Below, one piece after another: positions 8,089 to 16,701 of a DNA stretch of 64,000 nucleotides (its first letter is position 1; each line of letters starts with the position of its first letter). The position numbers and the translations under genes are program-made. The notes under the pieces are model-generated. The model was not told where the DNA came from and did not search any database. It worked only from the letters and a program-made list of their open reading frames with translations. Source of the stretch: Lunatibacter salilacus (GTDB taxonomy: Bacteria > Bacteroidota > Bacteroidia > Cytophagales > Cyclobacteriaceae); NCBI RefSeq assembly GCF_009797935.1, contig NZ_VOLC01000002.1:496001-560000 (forward strand). The letters run 5' to 3'.

Positions 8089-8856
8089 TTAAACTGTAAA
8101 TCCTCCATCAGCTGTCAGGACGGCACCCGTAGTGTAGCTTGACGCATCCGAGGCCAGATACAGGCCGGCCGCGCCAATTTCCTCCGGAGTACCTATCCGC
8201 TTAATTACCAGCGTTTTCATCATTTTTTCAAGTATTTGATCATTATCCCAAATAGCTTTAGAAAACTTAGTTTTAATCAATCCGGGACAAATGGCATTCA
8301 CACGTATTGTATGGGGTCCCCATTCCTTGGCAAAAGCTTTTGTTAGGGAAATTAAGGCTGCTTTACTGACACTATATATGCCCAAGCCTTCTTCCGGGGA
8401 TACACCACCGATGGAACTGATGTTGATTACAGACGCATTGGAGGATTCCCTAAGATAAGGAAAACATAATTTCATCAGTTGAAAAGCTGCTCTGACATTT
8501 ACATTCATGATTTTATCATAGGCTTCCAGGGTAGTGTCGTGTATGGGGCCAAAAACAGGATTTGTTGCCGCATTATTTACCAAGATATCAAGCTGCCCGT
8601 ATTTGGAAATGGTCTGGTCAACCAAGGATGCCAGTTCCTCCATATTGCCTACATTGCAAGCAACGGCAAACACTTCATACCCTTTTTGGCGCAAGTTTCC
8701 CGCCACCTCGTCTAAGGCTTCTTGGTTTCTACTGCTGACCACCACCTTTGCACCTGCAGCCGCAAAAATCCCTGCCATCGCTAGACCAATGCCTTTACTT
8801 GCTCCGGTGATTAGAGCTACCTTATTGGATAAAGAAAATAAATTGGATAAATTCAT
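8089..8856 (-). CDS. SDR family oxidoreductase
   Basis: About 255 residues from the ATG at 8856; an upstream in-frame TTG at 8892 would add 12 non-homologous residues. Classical short-chain dehydrogenase: cofactor loop VALITGASKGIGLAMAGIFA (TGxxxGIG), VNNAATNPVFGPI (NNAA), catalytic serine in INISSIGGVSPEEG, and YSVSKAALISLTKAFAKEWG supplying the Tyr-x-x-x-Lys pair, then VNAICPGLIKT. The basic residue after the fold (SSRNQEAL) favours NADP(H). First gene of the operon with ACAD, kinase and 3-hydroxyacyl-CoA dehydrogenase. In the levulinate (lva) cluster an SDR also accompanies the LvaA/LvaC pair, so a hydroxyacyl substrate is plausible, not proven. Confidence 0.88.
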   Translation of the reverse strand: MNLSNLFSLSNKVALITGASKGIGLAMAGIFAAAGAKVVVSSRNQEALDEVAGNLRQKGYEVFAVACNVGNMEELASLVDQTISKYGQLDILVNNAATNPVFGPIHDTTLEAYDKIMNVNVRAAFQLMKLCFPYLRESSNASVINISSIGGVSPEEGLGIYSVSKAALISLTKAFAKEWGPHTIRVNAICPGLIKTKFSKAIWDNDQILEKMMKTLVIKRIGTPEEIGAAGLYLASDASSYTTGAVLTADGGFTV

Positions 8857-9199
8857 ATAGGAAAATTCAGTAATTTTTAAGAGATCTTCCAAATTAGGAA
8901 ATAAGTACTGAATTGGCTAAAGTAATAGGTGAAAATTGGAGCTTAATGTCTGAAATATATGGCAATTATCCAAAAATAAAGCTTTCTCTTTAAGGAACTC
9001 ACAAACCATGGTGATCTATCGATAAGCTCCAACAATCAGAGGCCTGCCAAAGCATTTTTAAATGCCGGAAATCGGCTGATCACCTTTATCCTCCCTTGGG
9101 AAATATATTTCATTCTATAGCCAAAATTCTAATTAAGAATTCTGTGTGATTTTAAAAATCCAACGCCCAACTGAACAAAGATTTCTCTCCAACAATAAT
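8857..9199. other. intergenic region upstream of the acyl-CoA operon
   Basis: About 340 bp without a credible gene on either strand. The only signal I can support is a possible minus-strand promoter: TATTTTTG (8971-8978 on the opposite strand) with a TTTG at 9002-9005 and a 23-nt spacer, slightly longer than usual. No terminator hairpin was seen downstream of either neighbour and no repeat was recognised. Confidence 0.5.
8971..9005 (-). promoter_or_regulatory. possible Bacteroidota promoter for the SDR-ACAD-kinase operon
   Basis: Read on the minus strand: TTTG, 23 nt, TATTTTTG. The -7 box fits TAnnTTTG exactly; the spacer is at the long end. It lies about 115 nt upstream of the SDR start. 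Single weak candidate in an AT-rich gap, so chance occurrence is possible. Confidence 0.35.
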
Positions 9200-11065
9200 C
9201 TAATTTCCGCTAACAGCTCCTATTCTGTTCATACGCCTCCACACCTTTAGGACCAATGCGGAGGCACTCAATGAGAATATAGTCAATACAGCCGCAAGCC
9301 CATAATCTCCATAAATCCAATAACCGGTAGCAAAGAGACCGCTGTACACGGACATACAGCCAAAGACCATTCCCAATATACCTAAGGGGAGATCAGAATG
9401 ACGGTCTTCGGTTGCAATGGGGCGTCCTTGTTGCTCAGCATAGGCAATAACCTTTTTCCAGCCTATAGCACCGGGCTTTACACGGTGGTAAAATTTTTCC
9501 AACGTCTCCCAATCCGACGGGGGGGTGAGAATGGAAACTAAAAGCCAGGAGATGGTCGTGATGCCTACTCCCAAAAGCAGTTGTTGGTATGGTTTGAAAG
9601 GACGCACCTGTAGCATGGCATCCGCTCGGGATTGCCCTGTGGCAACCAAAGCGTCAATCTGAGAGTAATCATAATTATCAATGGCTAAAAATACCAATGC
9701 CACCACAAATGAAACTATCATAGCTGTCAGCTCGCTGTAGGGATTGATCCGGTACCAAAACCAGCGCAGAATAAACAGCAACCCAGTTCCTGCGCCAATT
9801 TGGAGAAGTATGTTAAAGGCTGCGAGGGCATTTTGGAGGAAAAGTGCCAATACACTGGCCAAAACCATAATCACCACTGTGGATAGCCTTCCCACCAGTA
9901 CCAGCTCCTTTTCGGGAGCGCTGGGCTTTATAAATCGTTGATAGAAATCATTGACAATGTAGGAGGAACCCAAATTGAGGCAGGATGACATGGTGGACAT
10001 ATAAGCCGAAAGTAAGGAAGCAAAAACCAAACCCAATAGACCAGCAGGAAGCAGTGTAAGCATAGCTGGGTATGCAAGGTCGTGTCCGATGATACTTCTA
10101 TCCACCAGTGGAAATGCGGCCTGAATCGATTCCAAGTCCGGGTAAACCACAATGGAACACAGAGCCACAATGATCCACGGCCAAGGCCGTATTGCATAGT
10201 GTGCTACGTTAAAGAGTAAAGTTGCTCCCATGGCGTGATTTTCATTTTTCGCGGCCAGCATCCGCTGCACTATGTAGCCCCCACCGCCGGGTTCGGCACC
10301 GGAATACCATACGCTCCACCACTGCACGGTAATGGGAATGATAAAAACAATGACTGCCAGCTCCCAGTTATTGAAATCCGGAAAAATGGATAGCTTGGAA
10401 GCTACTTCGGGATGGGCTAATAGGTTGGATAGACCGTTTATGTCCGGGTGGTCCAAGCTATATATTGCCGCCAATATCGATCCTGCCATTGCGGCAATAA
10501 AGAGTATAAAGTCCGTAACAATAACCCCCAAAAATCCTCCCATAGAGCTAAAGAGCACCGTAACTCCTCCGGCTATCAGAATCACATGCACGGGAGAAAG
10601 ACCCAACATCACCCCTCCAACCTTGATGGCAGCCAAGGTCACTGACGCCATAATGGCCACATTGAATAACACTCCCAGGTAAATCGCCCGAAAGCCCCGT
10701 AAAAATGCGGCAATCTTGCCCGAATAGCGGATTTCATAAAATTCCACATCCGTCACCACCTCGGAACGCCTCCACAGTTTTGCATATACAAATACTGTTA
10801 ACATACCTGTAAGTAAAAATGCCCACCAAACCCAGTTCCCCGAGACGCCGTTTTGCCGAACGATATCTGAAACTAAGTTTGGTGTATCTACTGAAAAGGT
10901 AGTTGCTACCATCGAGACGCCAAGTAGGTACCAAGGCATATTCCGACCGGACAGAAAAAAAGCCAAAGAGCTTTTTCCAGCCTGTTTGGAGGCCCAGAAG
11001 CCCACAACTAGGGAAATAGCAAAAAACAGGAATATAATCGCCCAGTCAATAACCGTCAACTGCAT
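9200..11065 (-). CDS. sodium:solute symporter (SSS family)
   Basis: About 621 residues from the ATG at 11065; an upstream TTG at 11101 adds a charged 12-residue stretch without family character. Multi-span protein of SLC5/SSS type: WAIIFLFFAISLVVGFWASK forms the first span, followed by the hallmark loop FLSGRNMPWYLLGVSMVATT and the SVDTPNLVSDIV unwound-helix region; QWWSVWYSGAEPGGGGYIVQ and ASLLSAYMSTMSSCLNLGSS (Na-site helix) are also typical. Roughly 14-15 spans. Transports a small organic solute, often a sugar or sugar acid in this subgroup, with Na+. Flanked by about 300-bp gaps on both sides, so probably monocistronic. Substrate cannot be inferred from neighbours. Confidence 0.9.
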   Translation of the reverse strand: MQLTVIDWAIIFLFFAISLVVGFWASKQAGKSSLAFFLSGRNMPWYLLGVSMVATTFSVDTPNLVSDIVRQNGVSGNWVWWAFLLTGMLTVFVYAKLWRRSEVVTDVEFYEIRYSGKIAAFLRGFRAIYLGVLFNVAIMASVTLAAIKVGGVMLGLSPVHVILIAGGVTVLFSSMGGFLGVIVTDFILFIAAMAGSILAAIYSLDHPDINGLSNLLAHPEVASKLSIFPDFNNWELAVIVFIIPITVQWWSVWYSGAEPGGGGYIVQRMLAAKNENHAMGATLLFNVAHYAIRPWPWIIVALCSIVVYPDLESIQAAFPLVDRSIIGHDLAYPAMLTLLPAGLLGLVFASLLSAYMSTMSSCLNLGSSYIVNDFYQRFIKPSAPEKELVLVGRLSTVVIMVLASVLALFLQNALAAFNILLQIGAGTGLLFILRWFWYRINPYSELTAMIVSFVVALVFLAIDNYDYSQIDALVATGQSRADAMLQVRPFKPYQQLLLGVGITTISWLLVSILTPPSDWETLEKFYHRVKPGAIGWKKVIAYAEQQGRPIATEDRHSDLPLGILGMVFGCMSVYSGLFATGYWIYGDYGLAAVLTIFSLSASALVLKVWRRMNRIGAVSGN

Positions 11066-11408
11066 GTCATCATTTTTTTTGCGAAAAGATAAGACCAACA
11101 AATCAAGTTGGCAACTGAATGGGTAAAAGTTTTGTCAAAGGTTCGGTATCATTTTATGAGTGGCAAATTAACTATTGAAAAATATCTTAATGATTTGAAA
11201 ATAAATTTGAAAAAGTTATATTGGCTACTACAATCCATCTTTTAGAAGTAAATGAACATCTATCAACAATTTTTGACCGAAGCCAAACTTTGCAAAGGCT
11301 AAATGCTGTTTTTTCTTCTTTTCCCTGTCCATATTTTTGCTAGTGTTGAAAAAATGGCTTAGACCCTACCAGCAACACCTTTAAACCAAAATAGAAGGAC
11401 AGTAATTT
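11066..11408. other. intergenic region, nothing recognised
   Basis: About 340 bp between the symporter and the isochorismatase-ThuA gene. Only very short reading frames, no hairpin followed by a T-run, no repeat, and no complete TTTG/TAnnTTTG pair in the orientation needed for the symporter. Confidence 0.5.
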
Positions 11409-12971
11409 TCAATTTTCTTGCAGCCAAATCAAGGCATTCGAAATCAACTTATTTACCTGAGGAATTTCAAAGTCTTTTGGATGTCCAAGTGAGGTGTAAA
11501 AAATCTTTGCGTCACCTACCTTTCTAATCCAGGCAACAGGTTCTTCTTCCTGGTCTTGAAACCTTCCCATCAACAACGGTTGGGCATCTGATGCCAAAGG
11601 TTTGGTTTTGTAAAGAGAAGAAACGACTTCAAACGGTTTATCTCCAAGTCCCGAAAGAATGGGATGGCTCAATTGCGTATCTATAGGAATAGCCCAAGTA
11701 TCCTGACCTTCGGGGTGGTGATTATGATAGTTACCACCTAATATTTCCGAATCAAATTCTTTCCAGGTTTCAAAAGCATGACTACTTGTACGCATTGCCA
11801 ACACAGGCTTCCCGGCAGCAATGTGTTGTCGGATATAATCCAATTGATATTCAGGCAGATGCTTTCTTCGCACATATAGCCACAGGATATCCGCATCCTG
11901 AATCTGCCGCACCGCATCCAACGTATCTCCTTCGGACTGTTCAATAACATTAAAGGCATAATGGCCTCCTTCGGAAAGGTACTTTGCAGCAAATGCCGGA
12001 ACCGTATTCTTGGCATCATATTCCTTTTCGGCGATAAGCATGGCAATATGGGTCCGGTCATCTTCAGCAAAACGAAAGGCGGGTTCGCCGGTAATGTCCG
12101 AACTTAACACAGTCGGTGACCAGTACCTTTCAATATGTTCGGTGACCAATTCTGTACCTCTGAAATGGGTGACATATGGCTCACGTGCCGGGTTGTACAT
12201 CGCGTCCGTCATATCCCGCATTAAAACCACGTTTTTCTGAAGGTTGGAGAGTTGGCGGATGGCAAAAGGCCGCCCTAAGATACACATGTTGATATGCACG
12301 CCCATGACGATAATGTTTTCTAGTCCTTGCTCCATGATCAGGTTGTAAACTTCCTGGCCCCGGTCTGTTATGTAATCTTCATCGTGAATTTCCAAGACCG
12401 AAATCTGACTGGTCCAAGCCGTCCTTTCCTTGCAGGGTTCACCGTCAGCACATGGCTTGTCGCAGCCGCCATCAGTATCATCAATGGGGAGCGGATCTTC
12501 CATATCTGGATCTAAATAGCACCAATTTTCGATTTCAAATCCCTCAGGCGCTTGGTGAAAAGCCACCTCTTGGGCCTTTCTTCGCTGGGGATAATCCGAA
12601 TAAGTGTCCATCGTCCCGCTGGGAGCGTGAATGATGGTCACACCGCGTTTACGGGCCTCATTGACCATTTTGTTCATATGTGGAGCCAACTCCCCCACCC
12701 GCTGCGTGGCACTTTCGCACCAGTGTTCGTCCCACATATCTGTAATGATAATAGCAGTCTGCTTCGGATTCCAATGCTGGGTTTCTTGTTTCACTTCCCA
12801 AATATTGTTTGTATTTTTCACTTGACTTCTCAGAATCATTTCCAAGGGATTCACCTCAGAATCACGTGAACTGGCGGAGTCCCTATCCGCAGGGCCGCCA
12901 CAGGATAATTGCAAGGTCCCTGAAATCATTAAAAACAATACAAACGGGATATATTCAGTAGGGTATTTCAT
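11409..12971 (-). CDS. lipoprotein with isochorismatase-like and ThuA-like domains
   Basis: 520 residues. Lipoprotein signal with lipobox LQLSC (Cys24). Residues about 70-285 match cysteine hydrolases of the isochorismatase fold: Asp78 in IIITDMWDEHWC and the nucleophile Cys230 in VMGVHINMCILGRPFAIRQL. This domain has an unusual insertion around residues 165-185 with three closely spaced cysteines (GGCDKPCADGEPC). Residues about 300-518 resemble ThuA / class I glutamine-amidotransferase-like domains (HIAMLIAEKEYDAKNTVPAF, ILGGNYHNHHPEG, IFYTSLGHPKDFE). The fusion suggests an exported enzyme handling an amide- or sugar-derived substrate, but neither activity can be assigned from sequence alone. 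Neighbours are on the same strand but far away; no partner is evident. Confidence 0.82.
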   Translation of the reverse strand: MKYPTEYIPFVLFLMISGTLQLSCGGPADRDSASSRDSEVNPLEMILRSQVKNTNNIWEVKQETQHWNPKQTAIIITDMWDEHWCESATQRVGELAPHMNKMVNEARKRGVTIIHAPSGTMDTYSDYPQRRKAQEVAFHQAPEGFEIENWCYLDPDMEDPLPIDDTDGGCDKPCADGEPCKERTAWTSQISVLEIHDEDYITDRGQEVYNLIMEQGLENIIVMGVHINMCILGRPFAIRQLSNLQKNVVLMRDMTDAMYNPAREPYVTHFRGTELVTEHIERYWSPTVLSSDITGEPAFRFAEDDRTHIAMLIAEKEYDAKNTVPAFAAKYLSEGGHYAFNVIEQSEGDTLDAVRQIQDADILWLYVRRKHLPEYQLDYIRQHIAAGKPVLAMRTSSHAFETWKEFDSEILGGNYHNHHPEGQDTWAIPIDTQLSHPILSGLGDKPFEVVSSLYKTKPLASDAQPLLMGRFQDQEEEPVAWIRKVGDAKIFYTSLGHPKDFEIPQVNKLISNALIWLQEN

Positions 12972-13156
12972 GAAGATCGAAAGATTTAAGTTGAAATCTA
13001 GGAAATTTGGAAAAGAAATACAATTTGGAGGAAGAATATTTGTTCCCTTTAGGGGCTAAACGGTATAAAATTCAGGAGTTGAAACCGCTTAATCTTTTTG
13101 AATTTGGCATTTTATTAAATTAGGATTTCATATTATCTCTTTTCTCTTTAGCATCT

Positions 13157-13549
13157 TCAGCATGTTTCATATAATTTTGCCCTTGCTTCCGGTATACCAG
13201 AACCAACTAAGGCTCCGATAAGGCCTCCTGCCAATCCACCTGCACCGGCTCCAGCCAAACCAGCAGCCAAAACATCATCCGTAAATTTCATGAGGTTTTC
13301 GTAAACCATTTTAGCACTTGTCTCAGCGCCTATGTTTAAGCGCAAGTCCGCAGTCAAATCTCACATTCCCATTATATAGCTCGCACTCCAAGGATTGCCT
13401 ACGCTAACTATCAAAGTAGGTGTCCCGCCGCTTACCAAAAAGAATTGTGGATTTATATGGTTATTATATCCTGCCCATTTAAAATAAATCGATGGATAAT
13501 CCGAATGACAGAAAATAATTATGAGGGATATAGCGTTTAGAAAACTCAT
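13157..13549 (-). pseudogene. interrupted glycine-zipper protein gene remnant
   Basis: One continuous frame from ATG 13549 to 13157 broken by a single TGA at 13361-13363; reading through gives MSFLNAISLIIIF through SASYIMGM, stop, DLTADLRLNIGAE. The second half holds AAGLAGAGAGGLAGGLIGAL, then VGSGIPEARAKLYE, matching the glycine-zipper segment and following IPE-x-Y motif of general-stress-protein-17M-type proteins, after which the frame ends early at TC-stop. In another frame just past this point KHAEDAKEKRDNMKS is readable, consistent with a lost C-terminus. The first half is not recognised and may be unrelated sequence. Best explained as a decayed gene with a nonsense mutation and a downstream frameshift or deletion; a functional short peptide from the TTG at 13357 cannot be excluded. 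Confidence 0.55.
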
Positions 13550-13698
13550 TTTCCTTTTTCACTGTCACCATTTATCTTAGAGATAATTCCCTTTTTCTCA
13601 TCAGAAGAGCCTACCTTCTTCTTTTGGTCAGGATTGTCATTTATTTTCGACAAAACTCCTTTATCCGCGCCTGTATCTTTTTTTTGCATTTTTTTCAT
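13546..13698 (-). CDS. small lysine-rich repeat protein, 50 residues
   Basis: Frame from ATG 13698 to TGA 13546, too short for ordinary ORF calling. It encodes two similar modules: DKGVLSKINDNPDQKKK and KKGIISKINGDSEKGK, with consensus K-G-hydrophobic-hydrophobic-S-K-I-N-x-(D/N). The repeat is conserved at protein level while the DNA differs at several positions, which supports real coding. Highly charged, no signal peptide, no membrane span. The stop overlaps the ATG of the broken glycine-zipper frame (TCAT on the plus strand), so the two were probably co-transcribed. Function unknown; the composition resembles small stress-induced or nucleic-acid-associated proteins, which is a guess. Confidence 0.6.
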   Translation of the reverse strand: MKKMQKKDTGADKGVLSKINDNPDQKKKVGSSDEKKGIISKINGDSEKGK

Positions 13699-14122
13699 GA
13701 CAGTATATTTTAATTTAAATATTTATAAGTTCTTTTCAAGTCAATTTCGGTGCCATATTTATTATATAATATTTTGATATAATTACATATTATACGCTTT
13801 GGAGAGGAAAAGTGGTCAGCAAATCATCTTCCGAGCGGAGGGATAGCTTGATGAGGCATATTTATTACGAAGAGAATGCCCTAACCGTAATTTCGCTTAT
13901 TCTGACCACATCCTAACAGGGCATGATGAATGGGGCCCGATCTGAATTCGACATGGTCAATTCCCATAATGGGGATAATCTACTGTATCGCTGCCAAAAA
14001 TAACGAAGCCTGTGAATTGCAGCGTAAGTTGTCCTGGTTGCTCGGGGAAAAGTGGAAGTAAATATAAAAAAACAACTTCCCGTACTATTTATCTTAGGAA
14101 GCCTCTCTAAAATCCGTTAAAA
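13699..14122. other. intergenic region with possible gene debris
   Basis: About 420 bp. The right part contains a short plus-strand frame (13969-14061, 30 codons, ending NNEACELQRKLSWLLGEKWK) that looks like the tail of a real protein but has no body upstream. An 8-bp inverted pair (gtggtcag at 13812, ctgaccac at 13902) is too short and far apart to mean much. Together with the broken gene to the left, this reads as a decayed stretch. Confidence 0.4.
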
Positions 14123-15145
14123 CTAGAAATTTGCTGACAAATACAATAAAGCCTCATCGATCAGGGTATCTTTTCCCTTAATTTCATCACTTCGACGCAG
14201 CCTTATCTGGATATCCGCAGGGACTCCATCCTCTAACTGATTACCGTCCAAGTCTATGGTTTGAGTAGCAGAAAATCGGTAAATCCAACCGTTTGGAAGC
14301 TCTCCAAAGGCAGGTGTTCCCCCACCACCTCCTGTTTTATTTCCCATTAATACGACATTCGGCAAAACCCGCATCATCTGCGCAAAAAAGGTACTGGCAC
14401 TGTAAGCCCGTCCATTGGTTAAGACAACCACGTTGCCATTAAAAAAACCTTTTTTTCTTGGATTAACAATCATAGGCCTCCATGCGGTAAATTCGTTTAT
14501 TCCCGGGCCATTTTTCATACGTTGATGGGCGTAGGTTACTTGCGTCCCCGTAAAACCAGAGGCTAGTTTATAGGCGTTTTTGAGGTTGCCCCCAGCGTTG
14601 TTGCGGATGTCCAGGATTATACCCCTAAGACCTTCACAGCGATTCAAAATAGCGTCCATGTTAGGATCTGTGATATCACTGGTAAATGACCTGTAATTTA
14701 TGTAGAGCACACTATCAATTACCTTGTGCCTCAACGGACCGCTTAGCCTATGATCCACTGTTAAGTAGTTGAAGTAAATATTAGATTCATTATAATCCTT
14801 AGGGTGAATAGCGAACCATTCCCAGTTTTTGCTTCGTCCGAAAGTACTTTCCAGATTTACATGCCCATCTTTCAACTCGAAAAGCATATTGCCCATTATT
14901 TCAAACAATTTCATGTCGTCCAAATCTGACGTAATTTGAGGACTGTACTTTTCTCGTATTTCAAACCAGTCAATATTTTTGTGACTAAAAAAGGCGTAGC
15001 GAAATTGAAGGTCCTCCCACAGTTGATCAAATATTTCCTTTGGATGACTGGGTGGATCAGAAGGTAGAATCAACTCCTCACAGGAGCAAATAATCAAACA
15101 AAGGGCTATCATACCCCACTTCAGCTTCTTCCCAAAAGAAATCAT
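14123..15145 (-). CDS. S41 family peptidase, lipoprotein
   Basis: About 340 residues from the ATG at 15145, chosen because it overlaps the upstream stop in a classic ATGA arrangement; an ATG at 15157 is also possible. Lipoprotein signal MISFGKKLKWGMIALCLIIC with cysteines at the end of the hydrophobic run. The tail-specific-protease core is recognisable: LRGIILDIRNNAGGNLKNAY, VVVLTNGRAYSASTFFAQMM with the serine nucleophile, then GNKTGGGGGTPAFGELPNGW and LEDGVPADIQI. No PDZ domain is evident between the N-terminal helical region and the core. Family members cleave proteins at C-termini in the cell envelope. Translationally coupled to the outer-membrane-like protein upstream, suggesting a shared envelope role. 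Confidence 0.85.
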   Translation of the reverse strand: MISFGKKLKWGMIALCLIICSCEELILPSDPPSHPKEIFDQLWEDLQFRYAFFSHKNIDWFEIREKYSPQITSDLDDMKLFEIMGNMLFELKDGHVNLESTFGRSKNWEWFAIHPKDYNESNIYFNYLTVDHRLSGPLRHKVIDSVLYINYRSFTSDITDPNMDAILNRCEGLRGIILDIRNNAGGNLKNAYKLASGFTGTQVTYAHQRMKNGPGINEFTAWRPMIVNPRKKGFFNGNVVVLTNGRAYSASTFFAQMMRVLPNVVLMGNKTGGGGGTPAFGELPNGWIYRFSATQTIDLDGNQLEDGVPADIQIRLRRSDEIKGKDTLIDEALLYLSANF

Positions 15146-15945
15146 AGCCTCACACATATGTTCAACATAATAGAATTCCTAACCCGAATCACTTCTTGAG
15201 CGACAGAGAGTTGCTGAAAATCAAACTGATACTGAACTCCCAAAGAATTTCCCGAGCTCGTTTCATATCGAATCTCTGACCAGCATCCCACGCTCCAATC
15301 CCTTCCAATCCAGAAAACATCAGTCGCATACCATAAACTATCCCCTACTGTTCCATCCGACTCGATTACTGGCGGTACCGAGGAAATGTAATCGGAAGCA
15401 AACTTAAACCCAACCCCCTGCATATGCGCTTTTGTGTTCCAACCCAACTTTTTATCCTCCCACGAAATGGGAAACAAATACCCTATAGCGGGGCCAACGG
15501 AAGTAAAATAATCCATTCGATTATTGAAATTAGCAAAACGTTGATGCAAACGGTGATTTAATTCATTTTGTAATGACCAACCATAACGAAATCCTTTGTA
15601 CCTTGACGTGTCCCTATGATAGAGGGTATGAGACACCAAACCTAATGACCAGGTTTCCATTGAGTTTCCACCTCTACTGTTGCTTGTTCCTTTTGCGAAG
15701 TTTAATGACAATGACTCAGATCTGTTTGGTTTTTTGACTTCATAACCAAGGGACAGCACATACCTTATACCCGTATATTTTAACTGAGAAAACCCTAAAT
15801 CCCGTCCAGCTATTCCCTGTATCCCATTACTTAGACCGATATATTGGGAACTCTGAGAAAATCCATTTTCGGAAATAAGTATTAAAAAAACACCAAAAAT
15901 AACAATGAAAGCGTAATTAAACTTTAAACCCCTATGAATATTCAT
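15142..15945 (-). CDS. putative outer-membrane beta-barrel protein
   Basis: 267 residues, not recognised as a named family. Signal peptide: FNYAFIVIFGVFLILISENG followed by FSQSSQ. The mature part alternates polar and aromatic/hydrophobic residues in short strands (YIGLSNGIQG, IRYVLSLGYEVKK, SESLSLNFAKGTS, FRYGWSLQNELNHRL, SLGVQYQFDFQQL) and ends with hydrophobic MLNICVRL, all as in small Bacteroidota barrels, although the terminal residue is leucine, not the classical aromatic. It overlaps the S41 peptidase gene by 4 bp. Substrate or structural role unknown. Confidence 0.6.
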   Translation of the reverse strand: MNIHRGLKFNYAFIVIFGVFLILISENGFSQSSQYIGLSNGIQGIAGRDLGFSQLKYTGIRYVLSLGYEVKKPNRSESLSLNFAKGTSNSRGGNSMETWSLGLVSHTLYHRDTSRYKGFRYGWSLQNELNHRLHQRFANFNNRMDYFTSVGPAIGYLFPISWEDKKLGWNTKAHMQGVGFKFASDYISSVPPVIESDGTVGDSLWYATDVFWIGRDWSVGCWSEIRYETSSGNSLGVQYQFDFQQLSVAQEVIRVRNSIMLNICVRL

Positions 15946-16136
15946 TAGATTCTATTTTTCAATAAAGCTACTTAAAAAGCCATATGAAAAACAAATTTTT
16001 CCATAAATAATTACATAAAAATTTCACTTGATAAAAATAATGTTAAAAAAAATCCCAGTCGAACGTCACAATCTGATCAATCGTCACTATTAACTCGCTT
16101 TGAAATCCTTCCAAATTTAATCACTTGTCTTGGGAA

Positions 16137-16289
16137 TCAACCTAGCCTCTCCTTCTTACGTGAACTACACTTCTCAGAGCAATACAGCACATTTTCCCAA
16201 TTATTTTTCCATTTTTTTCTCCAAGTAAACGGCCTGCCACAAACCGGACAAGTCTTTTCTGGAAGATAGGATTTATTAGCGTTTCCCAT
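16137..16289 (-). CDS. DUF2256 zinc-ribbon protein
   Basis: 50 residues from the ATG at 16289; an ATG at 16340 would add 17 residues with no family match. Two Cys pairs, [14 protein letters not shown] and [15 protein letters not shown], form the expected zinc-binding knuckles of DUF2256. In many bacteria this small protein is encoded next to cryptochrome/photolyase-related genes; no such gene is present here, so it stands alone. Function unknown, probably nucleic-acid or protein binding. Confidence 0.85.
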   Translation of the reverse strand: MGNANKSYLPEKTCPVCGRPFTWRKKWKNNWENVLYCSEKCSSRKKERLG

Positions 16290-16701
16290 TGTGTGTTTTT
16301 GGTTATCCAAATTAAAGGTGGTATCAGGAAAAGCGTTCACTTATGTTGAAGATCTCCTCTTCTATGATACCCATGGAGTTCAACTTTATAATTAATACCG
16401 CCCATCCCGATTTTGAATAGGTCAAACTCTTTCGTTCTGAACCTTATTTTTGGGATGAAAGATTAATTTGAATTTTCGTCAGGGTTTAACTCGGAATATG
16501 CATTAGAATTTCTGCTGCGGTCCTAAAACGCTTTAAAATCAACCGTTTTGTTTCACTTTTCGAGTTCATCGTCGGGGAGGCTGGGACTACTCTCCAAAGT
16601 GACTGATTTTCTTGCGTTTTAAGCCCTTCCCGATTTAGTCGGGACAGGCTGCAACGAACCCCAATATATAATCCGGGTTAGATCTAAATCATTTGTCGCT
16701 A
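16290..16701. other. intergenic region with a small hairpin
   Basis: About 410 bp, no gene seen. A 6-bp perfect stem (tcccga-tttag-tcggga, 16628-16644) is followed by AACCC...GGGTT around 16657-16680 flanking caatatataat. These look like a short extragenic palindromic element and not a terminator, since neither strand has a long T-run directly after the stem. The ZIP gene ends 20 bp to the right, so termination through the second stem is possible. Confidence 0.45.

Noticed and set aside
13812-13909. Inverted pair gtggtcag / ctgaccac as element ends
   Set aside because: Only 8 bp, about 82 bp apart, no target duplication and no transposase.
13969-14061. 30-codon frame MGIIYCIAAKNNEACE... as a real gene
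   Set aside because: Looks like a C-terminal fragment, but no upstream body or family could be recognised; kept only as possible debris.
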